Position numbers and translations under genes: made by a program. The notes under the pieces are model-generated. The model was not told the origin of the DNA. It saw only the letters and a program-made list of their open reading frames with translations, and searched no databases. From Amphibalanus amphitrite (taxonomy: Eukaryota > Arthropoda > Thecostraca > Balanomorpha > Balanidae): a stretch of 64,000 nt of DNA. Location: assembly GCF_019059575.1 (NCBI RefSeq), contig NW_024881598.1, forward strand, positions 310,001-374,000, written 5' to 3'. Below are positions 11,436-21,947 of this stretch, piece after piece (within the stretch, counting starts at the first letter, position 1; the number at the start of each line of letters is the position of its first letter).

Positions 11436-11830
11436 TTAATTAAATCTGAGAATATTATTCAGACATAGGTAGCGGTAAACGAGCTGATTGTTGTGCAAGG
11501 TTAGGCTCTTTCGGTCGATTTCAGAGTGGGAAGGAAGACAGAAATTAGGGGGAGGCAGGGGGCCTGGGCGGGAGTCCTGGACCTCATGCTCCGCTGTGGC
11601 CGAGCCCATCACGTGGGTTGGATTGCCCTGACACATGGATAGCCCTGGGCGGTGTTTCACGGCCCCGCGCTGCAGCACACTGCACTGCGCTGCTGCATTG
11701 CTGCGGCGGTTGATATGAATTTGGCTCCACGCTAGCGTGGCGAGCTTCCGAGACTGTTGATGTTTCCATGGAAATTGGAAACCCAATGCACCGGTGCGCG
11801 CAACGCACCCTGTCCAAGCAAAATTTTACC
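11436..11830. repeat. unclassified dispersed repeat with minus-strand open frame
   Basis: The segment starting near 11500 (TTAGGCTCTTTCGGTCGATT) resembles 25925-25990 inside TIR element copy 1, so it is a dispersed repeat. A 116-codon minus-strand frame (11436-11786) shows no recognisable domain. Confidence 0.3.
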
Positions 11831-12031
11831 ATCGATGACCTCTGGTGACATGACCTCTGGCTATGACCCGATCTAAAATTGGCTGAAATATTTTTCTTCT
11901 TTTTGCTACTCTTGACGCTACTTCGAATACCACTTAAATGCCCAAAGCTGAGTTATAAGAATGATGCTCAATCCCCATTTCCCCTCCAACAGGGCGTGAG
12001 AGTCTACGCATTCCTGTGGGGCACGGGCTAA
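11831..12031. mobile_element. TTAA-type MITE right-end fragment
   Basis: AGGTCA-type motifs followed by a decayed GC-rich right terminus (GGCACGGGCTAA, ending 12031). Its companion sequence lies left of 11436. Confidence 0.35.
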
Positions 12032-12089
12032 CAATGACTATCTCATAATAATTGTGGCCATGAACATCTACTGCCATTCTTTAACACCG

Positions 12090-12325
12090 GTTTCGCTGCG
12101 CTGAGCGGTGGCCGTCCCGTTTGTTGGATTCTACAGCTGGCTGGCGGAAAGCGTTACCGGCCGCTCGTCCACCGCCCGCGGGCCGGACCGAGCGGTCCCG
12201 CTGACCCTACCTGACCTGAGCCCGGCGCGATATGGGACAGGCAGACGGGGGTTCGGCTCAGCGGAGGCAGCGCCCACTGGTGCTGGGGACTTTTTTAATA
12301 GACCTACTGTACATATCTACTGATG
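12090..12325 (-). pseudogene. inverted gypsy gag fragment
   Basis: The complement of 12284-12320 matches 8755-8800 of the gag remnant (for example GTAGGTCTACTAAAAAAGTC against the reverse of GACTTTTTTAATAGACCTAC). The GC-rich sequence beside it corresponds to the region after the zinc knuckle. It is a second, inverted and shorter piece of the same gypsy family. Confidence 0.5.
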
Positions 12326-12439
12326 ATGACTGTCCTGCTTGTTATATTCTTGAATTTCGGTTCGAAGTGAAAGAGCTTATCGATAACAACGCGATTTATT
12401 TTAGACCGGTGCGAACGGGCCGAGAGAGAGATCGAAACT

Positions 12440-12685
12440 AACTAAACAACGATGGCGTGCGTCGCCTCTCGCCGCCCGCGCCAGTCATGCCGCTCGCGCC
12501 CGCACCGTCAGCTGGCGGCGGCAGAGGCGCGCCCAGGTGCGGAGCCGAGGCGGCGGCACGGGCGCATCGAGCTACGACACAACATCTCCCCCCAAGACGA
12601 CTGCGGTCGTCTTCACAAAAGAACAGCTCTCGCCATCCCAATGCACGAATAGACGATCGGGGCTGGCACACACGACTGCTGCGAC
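12440..12685. other. GC-rich sequence, no gene assigned
   Basis: Very GC-rich with overlapping frames on both strands, which is expected from composition. It adjoins the tandem repeat downstream. Confidence 0.3.
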
Positions 12686-13510
12686 TTATGGCGGCGGGCG
12701 CTTGTTCCGGCGTCCGCAGCGGGCGCGCCCGTGGTCGCCCGGGAGGTCACCGGTAGGCGGCGCTCCGGTGTCGGGTGGCGGCCACGGATCACAGCCAGCA
12801 GCGTCTCCGGCCATCCCCTGAACCGGGCCCACGAGCGGCGCCAGACACGCGTCATCCTCAGCACAGTCGGTCTGTCCCATGTCCGCCTGCGGCGGCGACA
12901 CGGCGTCACTGACGACCTCTTCTCTGTCCCTGCTTTTCGTCGGCGGGCCTCCCACCAGCGGCGGCGAGGCTCCGTAGGCTTCAGCGGCTCCGGCCGGGCC
13001 TGCGGTCTGCGCCACAGTGCCCCCGGGTTGGCCCGTGTCCGCCGGCGGCGGCAACACGGCGTCACTAGCGGCTTTGTTTCCTTCGCCGGTCAGCGTTTGT
13101 ACACCTCCCGCCGGCGGCGGCGAGGCTCCGTACGCTCCAGTAGCTCCGGCCGGCTCCGTAGACTGCGCCGCGGTACGTCCGGCTCGGCTCGTGTCCGCCG
13201 GCGGCTGTGACACGGCGTCGTCAGCGGTTTCGTGTCCGTAGCTGGTCCGCGTTGGAAGGCTTCCCGTCGGCGACGGCGAAGCTCCGTGGGCGCCAGCCGG
13301 CTCGGTGGGCTGCGCCGCGGTACACCCGGCTCGGTTCGTGTCCGCCTGCGGCGGTGACACGGCGTTGTCAGGGGCTGCCTCTCGGTCCGTGGTCTGCGCC
13401 GGCCAGCCTCCCGCCGGCGGCGGGCAGGCTCCGCGCGCGCCAGCCGGCTCGGTGGGCTGCGCCGCGGTACGGCCGGCTCCTCGGCCACTGCATTGATAGG
13501 CACCTTCTTT
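12686..13510 (-). CDS. possible repeat-protein exon, function unknown
   Basis: One minus-strand frame stays open from about 13510 down to a stop at 12686, across at least four units of 49-52 residues rich in Ala, Pro and Gly (for example PPPADT...AAQ.TEPAGA). Upstream on the minus strand is a run of about 20 T (13513-13532) and then AACAAAG, which looks like a polypyrimidine tract and 3' splice site. Conservation of the frame through roughly 150-bp units whose DNA has diverged may mean selection. GC-rich DNA with period divisible by 3 also stays open by chance, so this could be a plain minisatellite. I do not recognise the protein. Confidence 0.25.
   Translation of the reverse strand, partial: KEGAYQCSGRGAGRTAAQPTEPAGARGACPPPAGGWPAQTTDREAAPDNAVSPPQADTNRAGCTAAQPTEPAGAHGASPSPTGSLPTRTSYGHETADDAVSQPPADTSRAGRTAAQSTEPAGATGAYGASPPPAGGVQTLTGEGNKAASDAVLPPPADTGQPGGTVAQTAGPAGAAEAYGASPPLVGGPPTKSRDREEVVSDAVSPPQADMGQTDCAEDDACLAPLVGPVQGMAGDAAGCDPWPPPDTGAPPTGDLPGDHGRARCGRRNKRPPP
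12840..13495. repeat. ~150-bp GC-rich tandem repeat
   Basis: Diverged units share blocks such as GTCCGCCGGCGGCGGCAACA, GCGTCACT and GAGGCTCCGTA...GCTCC. At least four units are clear. Confidence 0.7.
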
Positions 13511-13512
13511 GT

Positions 13513-14049
13513 TAAAAAAAAAAAAAAAAAAATATTTACAAAATTGGACCTTTTCTGACCTGAAAGTGACCTGACCTCCGATAAATTCAACTTAAAATGA
13601 CCTCAAATGACACAGACGACATTGTTTTCGAAATCTACGAATAAAATGGACCATAAAACCTGCATCACAAGACTGATACATGATATACAATTTTCGTGAC
13701 CTAGGATGACCTGAAAAATGGCCTTGACCTGAAAAATTCGAAGTTAACGTTTGATACCCTCAGGATATCTAAGGCATATATTAAGAAGTGCGTAAGCCAA
13801 AAATGAGCCCGATCGGACTTGTCAGCCGGCGGTCAGAGCCTAAATTGTGAACAAGCAAAAATGCCAATAATTTTTACTTTGGCCTGACCTGTGACGTCAT
13901 CGGTGACATCGAGGTCAATGAAAATAGGTATCGCGCGACAGCTTTTCCAGGGCTATCAGACGCCGTTTGAATTTTGACGATCGGCCCAGTAGTTTCGGAG
14001 ATAGGAGCCACTCGCGTTATGGAAAATATCCCTGTCATGCGCGGGTTAA
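13513..14049. mobile_element. TTAA-type MITE, right part
   Basis: After a homopolymer A run (13513-13532) come AGGTCA-rich sequence and a right end CATGCGCGGGTTAA (TTAA 14046-14049). The block ACGATCGGCCCAGTAGTTTC is shared with 39090-39115 and, inverted, with element E. The left end is missing. Confidence 0.6.
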
Positions 14050-14104
14050 GCTGGGAAAGCGGCGGGGCACTAACTTTAAGTGCCCCCTCTTTCTTCGAGC
14101 GGGG

Positions 14105-14397
14105 GGCACTAATAGCCGTTTTTACGACGGGCTATCCGGCGAATGCACCTAATTTGTCCAGATCTGCACCTAATCTCTTTTACAGCAAATATCTTCATTT
14201 TATGAATTTATTTCAGTGTTTTAATCGAGGATGCTCTCTGATAATATGACAAAGCAGGCATATAAGCAATTAGTGCAACCCTAGCTGATAGCTACTAAAG
14301 AGACACACTGAACCTAATTTGACCAAATCTGCACCTAATCTGCACCAGATGTGCACCAAATGTGTACCAGATGGCCGTCGTGAAAACGGCTAATACC
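14105..14397. mobile_element. small TIR element (MITE)
   Basis: Inverted ends AATAGCCGTTTTTACGACGG (14111-14130) and CCGTCGTGAAAACGGCT (near 14375-14391). The interior repeats TGCACCTAAT and TGCACCAGAT motifs. About 290 bp, no coding capacity. Confidence 0.55.
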
Positions 14398-15897
14398 TAG
14401 TGATCCTCCTTCAAGGCCCCTCTAACTTCATCGACTTTAAGTTTTGCCCTCGAAATCGGTTTCTCCCGTAGGTTTAGCACTAGTGAAGGGAAAATAAAAA
14501 ACCTTCACGCTCTGCCTACGTCACCAGAGCTGAAGCTACCAATGCCATTAACCCTGTTTACATAGCATTTAGACATTTCCCTAGCTGGCTTAGAGATATC
14601 ACAAAACTGGCCAGTGACCTTTTGCAACTACACAAGTGACTGTATTCAATGCTACGAAGAGCACTTTCTCGGAATTCAGGCATAATACATCAATAAATTG
14701 CAATAAATAGGTTATTTTCGGCTCGAAAAAAGGGTACTATTTAATGCGTACAAAGACTATTTGCAAGCACCATATCTGCTGCCATATCTCCCTGCACCCC
14801 TTCGTAAACACTTTGCCATATTAGCTAAATCAAGCTATATAAATCACAATATATGCAGATATTCTTTACAAAAACAAAATATAAAGCAATATATAATATA
14901 AACAAAAGTAAGATATAAAAGGCTGTAAAGAAAAACATCTTAGAAAACAAGTATTTGGCCCACCACTAATATCGAGTACTGCTGTCTCTCGGCTGACAGC
15001 TCTGCACTCTGATTGGCGGAAATCAAGGCTTAACTAGGGCTGGGCAACGAAGTTATGACCAAGTACAGCATGCTTAGGAACGATGATGACGTAGTTGGGG
15101 GTGGTAGATTTAGCGTGAAGATCCACCAACAGATGATTTCCTGTCTTATTAGGTACTATTGGCAAAAATAGCGAAGTTGGGTTTATCAACAACAACATTA
15201 AGGGTTCTTTTCTGAAAATATAAAAGCATTCATCAGACTTTTCCAAAAACATCAAAATATGACTTTTAAGTGGATCGCCTGAGCCGCCACAAAATAGCTT
15301 CAACGCCGTGGCTCCCTAATGACGTCATTTTCTGATTAGCAAATCAGCGCCGAGCAAGGCTTATTCTGATTGGTCAGAGAAATATCGAGAGTTTTATGTT
15401 GAGGGTACCGGAGTGTGCCTTTGGTTAGGATTTTTTTCACGGCGGTGGTAAAATCCTCTGGCTTATGCTCTGGCTTGTCTAGCAGTGCCATCTATAATAG
15501 AGGTCTTCAACTAGCAGTTTGGCACTTATGATCGCCTAGATGACGCTACCAATCGGTTTAGGTATTTGTTTGACTTGAATGAGCGCAACGTGATTAAATA
15601 GGTAATTACTGACTCTCGAATCTGCTTAGAAAGTCATTTAGAGCGTATGTGATACTTGCTACCAAATATCTTACGCACTCAGTTTCTGCTTGGTGTTTCC
15701 ATGCCTTTTGAATCGATCAAGAAAATGTCACTGCTCAGAGGTTGAAGGTAGGTAAGCGGGAAAAGGGGTGTTACATATTTGATCTTTCTATAAATGAATG
15801 CAGAATATGAATAAATGCAATCCACTAAATATAAGCTGCAAGGAGTGTATCGAACATAACAATCAGCTTTATTTTCATCGCTTTCATGGAAACAACT
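14398..15897. other. no supported gene
   Basis: Mostly AT-rich. A 89-codon minus-strand frame (15034-15303) has a protein-like composition but I recognise no domain and see no splice or promoter context, so it is not called. Confidence 0.35.
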
Positions 15898-16055
15898 CAG
15901 GGGTGGAGGTCTGTCAAAATTTCAGCGGGGGTCCAGGCCGGGCAGATGGAGGCGGGCTGGATGCAGTAGGTACCATTGACTTACATAGCAGTAATTCGTT
16001 TTCAGGGGGGTCCTGACCCCCCTGACCCCCCCCCCCCCCGAGATCTCCACCTCTG
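15898..16055. mobile_element. 158-bp hAT-type MITE
   Basis: Ends CAGGGGTGGAGGTCT and AGATCTCCACCTCTG are inverted complements apart from one base, flanked by 8-bp near-duplications AAACAACT (15890-15897) and AAACAACA (16056-16063). An 8-bp duplication and CAGGG ends are the hAT pattern. The interior is dominated by G and C runs. Confidence 0.75.
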
Positions 16056-16349
16056 AAACAACATTAGTCTTATGCTAAAATGTTGGGTAAAAACTTTGCA
16101 ATATTCAACTCATATGATGCCCAAATGTACGACATACAATTCATTTGAAGCCCATGCGTCGTTTATTATCAAAACTACATAACATGAAGAGCGTCATAAA
16201 CTTGGCAGGCTTTTTCTACATATTTGGTGGCCAGCACTCCATTACCACATTTTTGGATTTTGTATTTGCTGCGCAGCATTTGTCGACATGGCGGAGGCCG
16301 AACACCTAAAAGTAGATCGAGCTGGCATGTGAATCTGGCAACTCCTATG

Positions 16350-16640
16350 TAAACGCGGCTATTGACTGGGGGCCGCCTGGAAGCCGGCTTGAGAACCGAA
16401 CAAAATTCTGAAGAAATACGCACTTTTCCAGCACGTGCCACGTGCGAACCATCCACCCCCTGGGACTCGAAACACGACACTGCACGTGCGCGTGACGTCA
16501 TCAACACACTGCGAAAATTTCAGCCCCCTCGACCGTACCGTCTGACCCCTGAACGACGTCAAAGCACCCCTCTACACGGTGCAAACAGAAACACACACAG
16601 ACAGAGTTTCATTTCACAAATAGTAGAAGTAGATAGACTG
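16350..16640 (-). mobile_element. Helitron-like fragment
   Basis: The complement reads like 59926-60430: ACTATTTGTGAAATGAAACT, TGTCTGTTTGCACCGTG, a CGATTGGGCTGAAATTTT-type block and GATGACGTCACGCGCACGTG. The TC/ACTATTTGTGAAATG start resembles arthropod Helitron 5' ends, which is a resemblance only. No Rep/helicase sequence is present. Confidence 0.4.
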
Positions 16641-17530
16641 AGGAGTTCTAGTTGATGTCAACGGATAATGACCCATCCTATTCCTCATCAACATGTTACC
16701 TAATTATGTACATTTAGGGGAGACACTCTCACCAGAACACACCAGTCAACATATGTGCACAATACCTATGGCTAAACTAGGTACTATAGTTCGTTTTTTT
16801 TTTCAAAAGGACGCTGGCTCCAAGTATGTTTTTCGAACAAGCACGTGTTTTAGCCGCCAAAAGGAGCAAAAACTGAACCTGAGAAAATCGAACGTCGGCT
16901 AATTTTAACATGTGATTTCTTCCCGATAATTTCCATATGTGCGTTTTGGAACCAGATATGGGAACAGTGGTGACGTCATGCTGTCGAACATGTATTGCAA
17001 TGTAACGTATAACTATCATGGACGGAACCGCTTACTCGATTATGCTCGGCAACAGTGAAAAACTAAGTTTCACCCAAATTCGTTGACACTTGTCCCATTG
17101 CACGGACATTTGTGTGCCTGCTGCCACCAGTGATGTCATCATAGTATGTTCATTTTTAAGAAACAATTTCCAGCTACTTACCGTGCACAATTTGAAATCG
17201 ATTATTTTTTCGGTAAGAAAAAAATAAAAAGAAAGGTTGAGGCAACCAAGCTGTTTGGTTAACTTTCATTGGCCCTGTGGTTAAAGTCCAATTATAAGTG
17301 TTAAATAGGTCCTAAGGTGTTATGATAACTTTGTAGGTGATGGTTAAGTGCTGAAAATCATTCTTACATAGATATAAGGTGGCAATTACTTCCTCTCTCT
17401 ATGCACAACTAGTATGAGGTTTGGAGGCGATCGTGGCGCGGTAGTGTAACCTTCAATCTGATTCTTTTTAATCGTGATCGTTGGTCATATTGCAAGCTAA
17501 GAACTATAGAAACTGAAAAAGAAGAAAGAA

Positions 17531-18817
17531 ATGGATATGAGTGAGAGTAAGGCTGCAGGGGACAGTGGGGGAAATGAACGACAAAAGGAGCAAGCTAAAG
17601 CTAAGGAATGTGCAGGGTTCACCAGTGATGGCCAGGTATGTGGAAAAACAGTAGTTGAGGGGGCCATGGGGTCTATACGGTGTGAGATTTGCCTTCGCTG
17701 GTTTCACCTTCAGTGTGAGAACCTGAACATTAAGGCAGCAGGAGCCATCAGGGACCTAGAGCTCATTTGGATGTGTGAAAGCTGCAAGAAAAATATCCCA
17801 GCATTCCGTGATATGCTTAATGGAGGCAGTAGTGGCAGTGTAGAGTCTGACAAGATAACGGATGGTGTCAAGAAGATAAGTCAACAACTTATATCACTTG
17901 AGAAAAACTTTGAAGTAGTTGTCAAAACAGCAGATTTTGAACAACAACAGTACAAGCTGGAAAGAACCATGGCAGAAGCCATCGAAAAAGTGGAGAAAGC
18001 TGTGAAAGAAAACACAGATAAAGTAACTGCTCTCAAGGAACAGATGGTAACAAAAGCAGAGTTAGTGAAGCAGAATACAGAGTTAGTTGATGCTGTAAAG
18101 GACACAGTGACAGGAAAGAAACTGGCATATTCAGAGGTATTAAAAAAGTCAATGTCAGAGAAGACAGATGAAGTCTCAAATAGGGGGACATGGCCATCTC
18201 TGTCTCAAGAGCAAGACATGGTGCAGGTGCAAGAGTGTATGGATAGGGAAAGCCGAAAGTGTAACGTGATCATAAGTAACCTGCCAGAACCAGAAGGGGC
18301 TGGACTGATGAACCGAATGGCAGCTGACAAACAAGCAGTTTATGAGATGTTCCGTGACCTCAACATTGAGGTAGACATTGGCAAAGCTGTCCGCCTTGGA
18401 GCTAAACCTAGAGATGGCAAGCCCAGGCTTCTTCTCATATCAACCTCGACAGAAGAAACCAAGTGGGATGTGGTTAGGGCAGGTAAGGATCTCCGTGACC
18501 TGGAGAAGTATCAAAATGTCTATGTGAACCCAGATTTGACTCGAATGGAGAGACAAACTCAGGGAAGACTCAGAGCTGAAGTTCGAGAAAGAAGAAAAAA
18601 TGGTGAAAATGTTTATATTTTCAAGGGTCATGTAATGGTGCGGAAAAATGGGCATGATGGAGTCTACAGAGGGGCACCAATGACTAGGGCTTCGTCGGCC
18701 CATGGTGTTCATCCGGAGGAGGAAACATCAGCAAGGGTTGATACAAAGAAAAGAATGCTGCCCAATCAGGTGTCTGTGAATCCAGAAGAGAGGTCACAGT
18801 CCTCTGCCCAAGATTGA
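17531..18817 (+). CDS. LINE ORF1 protein with PHD finger and coiled coil
   Basis: A 428-residue nucleic-acid-binding ORF1 protein. A C4HC3 PHD-type zinc finger is visible at C27, C37, C51, C54, H59, C62, C82 and C85, with the conserved W80 two residues before C82. Residues about 110-200 are Lys/Glu/Gln-rich heptads typical of a coiled coil. From about 235 a segment beginning KCNVIISNLPE matches the RRM-like region of L1/CR1-type ORF1 proteins. These proteins bind element RNA and act as chaperones in family knowledge. The ATG at 17531 is the first in frame. The stop is UGA (18815-18817), followed directly by CUA, and the same frame then stays open through ORF2. Confidence 0.85.
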   Translation: MDMSESKAAGDSGGNERQKEQAKAKECAGFTSDGQVCGKTVVEGAMGSIRCEICLRWFHLQCENLNIKAAGAIRDLELIWMCESCKKNIPAFRDMLNGGSSGSVESDKITDGVKKISQQLISLEKNFEVVVKTADFEQQQYKLERTMAEAIEKVEKAVKENTDKVTALKEQMVTKAELVKQNTELVDAVKDTVTGKKLAYSEVLKKSMSEKTDEVSNRGTWPSLSQEQDMVQVQECMDRESRKCNVIISNLPEPEGAGLMNRMAADKQAVYEMFRDLNIEVDIGKAVRLGAKPRDGKPRLLLISTSTEETKWDVVRAGKDLRDLEKYQNVYVNPDLTRMERQTQGRLRAEVRERRKNGENVYIFKGHVMVRKNGHDGVYRGAPMTRASSAHGVHPEEETSARVDTKKRMLPNQVSVNPEERSQSSAQD

Positions 18818-21700
18818 CTATCCGAAACTAATAGGGAGACAAGGGAGGTCATAAAGGTATTCTACACAAATGCAGATGGTCTCCTTAATAAGCGGGATGA
18901 ACTGATTTCGTATGCAGAAGATGAACGACCTAATATTTTACTGGTTAGTGAAGTTATACCAAAGGCACAAAAGCTCCCTATCTCACCCCAGTGTCTGGCT
19001 ATACCCGGGTACCGTAATGATACTAATTTCGACCCAGAAGATACTAATTTGGGAACTTCTGGCAAGAGGGGTTTGGCGATTTATGTGGACGACAGTTTGA
19101 ACATCTCACCAGTGCATATTGGAAGTGCATTCAATGAATTCATTGCCATCGAAGTGGCCCTTGCCGGGACAGACAAGCTATTGTTGGTATTGGCTTACAG
19201 AAACAGACAAGACATATCAGATGAGAACTCATGTGTTGAACTGTGTGCTTTGTTTAATGATATAGCTACCAGAAATGTATCCCACCTTATCATTGTAGGA
19301 GATTTTAACATAAAAGATATCGATTGGGAGAATAATATATGTAATTTTGGGCCTCATCATATTGGGCAACGTTTTCTCTCCTGTACGCTAGATTGTCTTC
19401 TGTATCAGCATGTACTGAAACCCACACGCTTCCGACTTGGTGATACACCTAGCATTCTAGATTTGATTTTCTCAAACGAAGAAGCTATGGTACAAAATCT
19501 GAATTATTTTGCACCACTGGGCTACAGTGATCACTCCTGCCTTGTCTTCAACGTGCATGTTAGGACTGTTCAGCACTCTCGGCTGCAGAAGCGTCTGGAT
19601 TTGAACAGAGGAGATTTCCAAGGAATGAGATACATGCTGGAACAGGTAGATTGGGATGGAATTCTACATTCAGAGGAAGTAGAACAGTGCTGGGAAGGAA
19701 TAAAAACAGAAGTAATGAGAGCAGCAAGTAATTTCATTCCAACAAGACAATGTGGAAAACAAAAACATTTGCTCATGGATAGAGAAACCAAGCAACTACG
19801 CAAGAAAAAGAATAAAGCTTACGCAACATATTTAAGATGTAGGGATAGAAATGCTTACATGCGATATTCTATACTCAGAAATAACTTAAGGAGAAGAACG
19901 AGAAATGTCAGGAGAAAACATGAAACAAAGCTTGCTGAGGAGTTTAAAGAAAAGCCAAAGAAGATGTGGAACTACATAAACTCAAGGTTAAAAACGAAAT
20001 CATGTGTAGAGGATCTCAAGCATCTCGATGGTACAATGGCAACCACTAATCTAGAGAAGGCCGAACAACTGAGAATGCAGTTTGATTCAGTATTTACCAA
20101 AGAGAATCTGATGGGGATGCCCACATTGGCTGATCGTCAATTTGAACAAGCTATAGAAGACATTGAAGTTGGGACATTTGATGTTTACACAAGATTAAAG
20201 GGATTGAATGTATTTAAATCTCCTGGCCCAGACGGTATACACCCAAGGTTACTGTCAGAATGTGCCGGGCAGCTCAGTGAGCCACTTGCAGCTTTGTTCA
20301 GGCAATCTTTGGATATGGGCGTGTTGCCCAGTGACTGGAAAAGAGCGAACATTTCGGCTATCTTTAAGAAAGGTAGTCGCAACGATGCAGCAAATTATCG
20401 CCCAGTCAGTCTGACGTGCATTGCCTGCAAGGTTATGGAGTCAATGGTTAGAGATGCTATCATGCAACACTTGTTAAGTAACAAGCTTCTCAGTGATCAT
20501 CAACACGGATTCACCCCAGGACGGTCGTGCTCTACACAGCTCCTCAAGGTCATTGATGAATGGACGGAGATGATGGATAAAGGGAAGTCACTAGATGTTG
20601 TATATTTTGACTTTGCGAAAGCGTTCGACTCTGTCCCGCACAGACGGCTGCTTTTAAAGCTGGCTGCGTATGGTATCCGTGGCAAGCTTCTGGGTTGGAT
20701 CAAGCATTTCTTGATTGATAGGTGGCAAAGAGTTACAGTAATGGGTGAGTCTTCTGCCTGGAGTGAGGTCACAAGTGGAGTGCCTCAGGGGAGCGTTCTT
20801 GGTCCTCTTTTGTTTTTAGTATATATAAATGATCTTCCGGAGGCAGTGTGCTCAAAGGCCCAAATATTCGCTGATGATACCAAACTTTATCGCACTGTGG
20901 ACAATGGTGCTGATGCTCAAGAATTACAGGATGATATCAACAGTTTATATATTTGGTCTCAACAATGGCAACTACCGTTCAATGATGATAAATGCAAAAT
21001 GATGCACCTAGGAATAAGGAATGCTGGAAGAGAATACCAGATTAATGGTGCATATATGAGGAATGTTGATTCTGAGAAAGATTTGGGGATAATGGTTGAC
21101 AAGAAGATGAAATTTCATGTGCATGCATCACAAGCTGTGGCAAAGGGTTTCAGGATGCTGGGAATGATAAAGAGATCTTTTGTAAATTTAAACAAGAAGA
21201 CCATTCCCCTTTTATTCAATTCGATGGTGCGTCCCATTCTTGAGTACGGAAATTGTGTGTGGGGACCAATATATTGCATGGATCAAGACCAAATCGAGCG
21301 GGTACTACGTCGGGCTACTAAGCTGGATCCAGCATTGAGGGGCCTACCATATGAAGAACGTCTGCAACAGCTCAATATAGCATCAATGTTCCACAGAAGA
21401 AAGCGTGGCGACATGATTATGGTGTTTCAGATCATCACTGGAAGGATCCCAATACTAGGAGATTGTCTGTTTACAAGAGCAGAAGAAAGACCAGGTAATC
21501 GGGGTCACCATCTTAAGCTGAGGAAGCCATATGCCACCACTGTGTGCAGACAGAATAGTTTTGCAGTCAGAGTAATAAATGAATGGAACAATCTACCAGA
21601 AACAGTAGTAAGTGCTGATTCTGTGGCTGGGTTTAAGAAAAGGCTAGATCAGCATTGGAATAGCCGAAAGTTTAAAACAAGACATGATTGGAATGATTGA
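18818..21700 (+). CDS. LINE ORF2 polyprotein: endonuclease and reverse transcriptase
   Basis: Open from the codon after the ORF1 stop to 21700, about 960 residues. The apurinic-like endonuclease runs from FYTNADGLLNKRDEL, with the LLVSEV glutamate, VGDFNI and YSDH motifs. The RT shows YFDFAKAFDSVPH, SGVPQGSVLGPLLF and FADD (20867-20878); all catalytic Asp are present. No in-frame ATG occurs before the one inside FSNEEAM (about 19486), which lies after most endonuclease motifs. A non-AUG start such as TTG at 19049 would also cut the domain. The likely route is therefore readthrough of the UGA-CUA stop, making an ORF1-ORF2 fusion of about 1,390 residues. No stop or frameshift interrupts the frame. 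Confidence 0.85.
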   Translation, partial: LSETNRETREVIKVFYTNADGLLNKRDELISYAEDERPNILLVSEVIPKAQKLPISPQCLAIPGYRNDTNFDPEDTNLGTSGKRGLAIYVDDSLNISPVHIGSAFNEFIAIEVALAGTDKLLLVLAYRNRQDISDENSCVELCALFNDIATRNVSHLIIVGDFNIKDIDWENNICNFGPHHIGQRFLSCTLDCLLYQHVLKPTRFRLGDTPSILDLIFSNEEAMVQNLNYFAPLGYSDHSCLVFNVHVRTVQHSRLQKRLDLNRGDFQGMRYMLEQVDWDGILHSEEVEQCWEGIKTEVMRAASNFIPTRQCGKQKHLLMDRETKQLRKKKNKAYATYLRCRDRNAYMRYSILRNNLRRRTRNVRRKHETKLAEEFKEKPKKMWNYINSRLKTKSCVEDLKHLDGTMATTNLEKAEQLRMQFDSVFTKENLMGMPTLADRQFEQAIEDIEVGTFDVYTRLKGLNVFKSPGPDGIHPRLLSECAGQLSEPLAALFRQSLDMGVLPSDWKRANISAIFKKGSRNDAANYRPVSLTCIACKVMESMVRDAIMQHLLSNKLLSDHQHGFTPGRSCSTQLLKVIDEWTEMMDKGKSLDVVYFDFAKAFDSVPHRRLLLKLAAYGIRGKLLGWIKHFLIDRWQRVTVMGESSAWSEVTSGVPQGSVLGPLLFLVYINDLPEAVCSKAQIFADDTKLYRTVDNGADAQELQDDINSLYIWSQQWQLPFNDDKCKMMHLGIRNAGREYQINGAYMRNVDSEKDLGIMVDKKMKFHVHASQAVAKGFRMLGMIKRSFVNLNKKTIPLLFNSMVRPILEYGNCVWGPIYCMDQDQIERVLRRATKLDPALRGLPYEERLQQLNIASMFHRRKRGDMIMVFQIITGRIPILGDCLFTRAEERPGNRGHHLKLRKPYATTVCRQNSFAVRVINEWNNLPETVVSADSVAGFKKRLDQHWNSRKFKTRHDWND

Positions 21701-21947
21701 AATTGATATGAGACATGCCAGGAAGGAGCAAAACGTACTGTATGTATGCTGTGCACTGTATGTACATTGTAACGTGTTTTGAGCGGGATCAATAGGCGAC
21801 AACTAAGCCTTCTCTCCCGAAATATATATTGAGTATTGAGTATTGAGTAAGAAATTCTTGGCCAGACACTGAAGCTGCCAAAACTCACGTGAGAGCTTCG
21901 ATATTGCACTTTGAGCCAGCGTCCTTTTGAAAAAAAACGAACTATAC

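Larger units (their letters stand above)
17400..21850 (+). mobile_element. nearly full-length non-LTR retrotransposon (CR1/L2-like)
   Basis: Two ORFs, ORF1 with a PHD-type finger and ORF2 with endonuclease and reverse transcriptase, are followed by a short 3' untranslated region. It ends in TATATTGAGTATTGAGTATT, a microsatellite-like tail as in CR1/L2-type LINEs. The 5' limit is not sharp; 17400 is an estimate. Both ORFs are intact apart from the stop between them, so this is a young copy. Confidence 0.8.
16785..21947. mobile_element. inverted-repeat element that hosts a LINE
   Basis: TATAGTTCGTTTTTTTTTTC followed by AAAAGGACGCTGGCTC at 16785 returns inverted at 21916-21946. The match continues more loosely to about 100 bp. 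Removing the LINE leaves roughly 0.7 kb. The LINE's 3' tail lies almost against the right repeat. Confidence 0.6.

Noticed and set aside
15034..15303. 89-codon minus-strand frame
   Set aside because: Protein-like composition but no recognisable domain, promoter or splice sites.
19049..21700. ORF2 starting at 19049
   Set aside because: Codon 19049-19051 is TTG, and the endonuclease domain continues upstream in the same frame to 18818.
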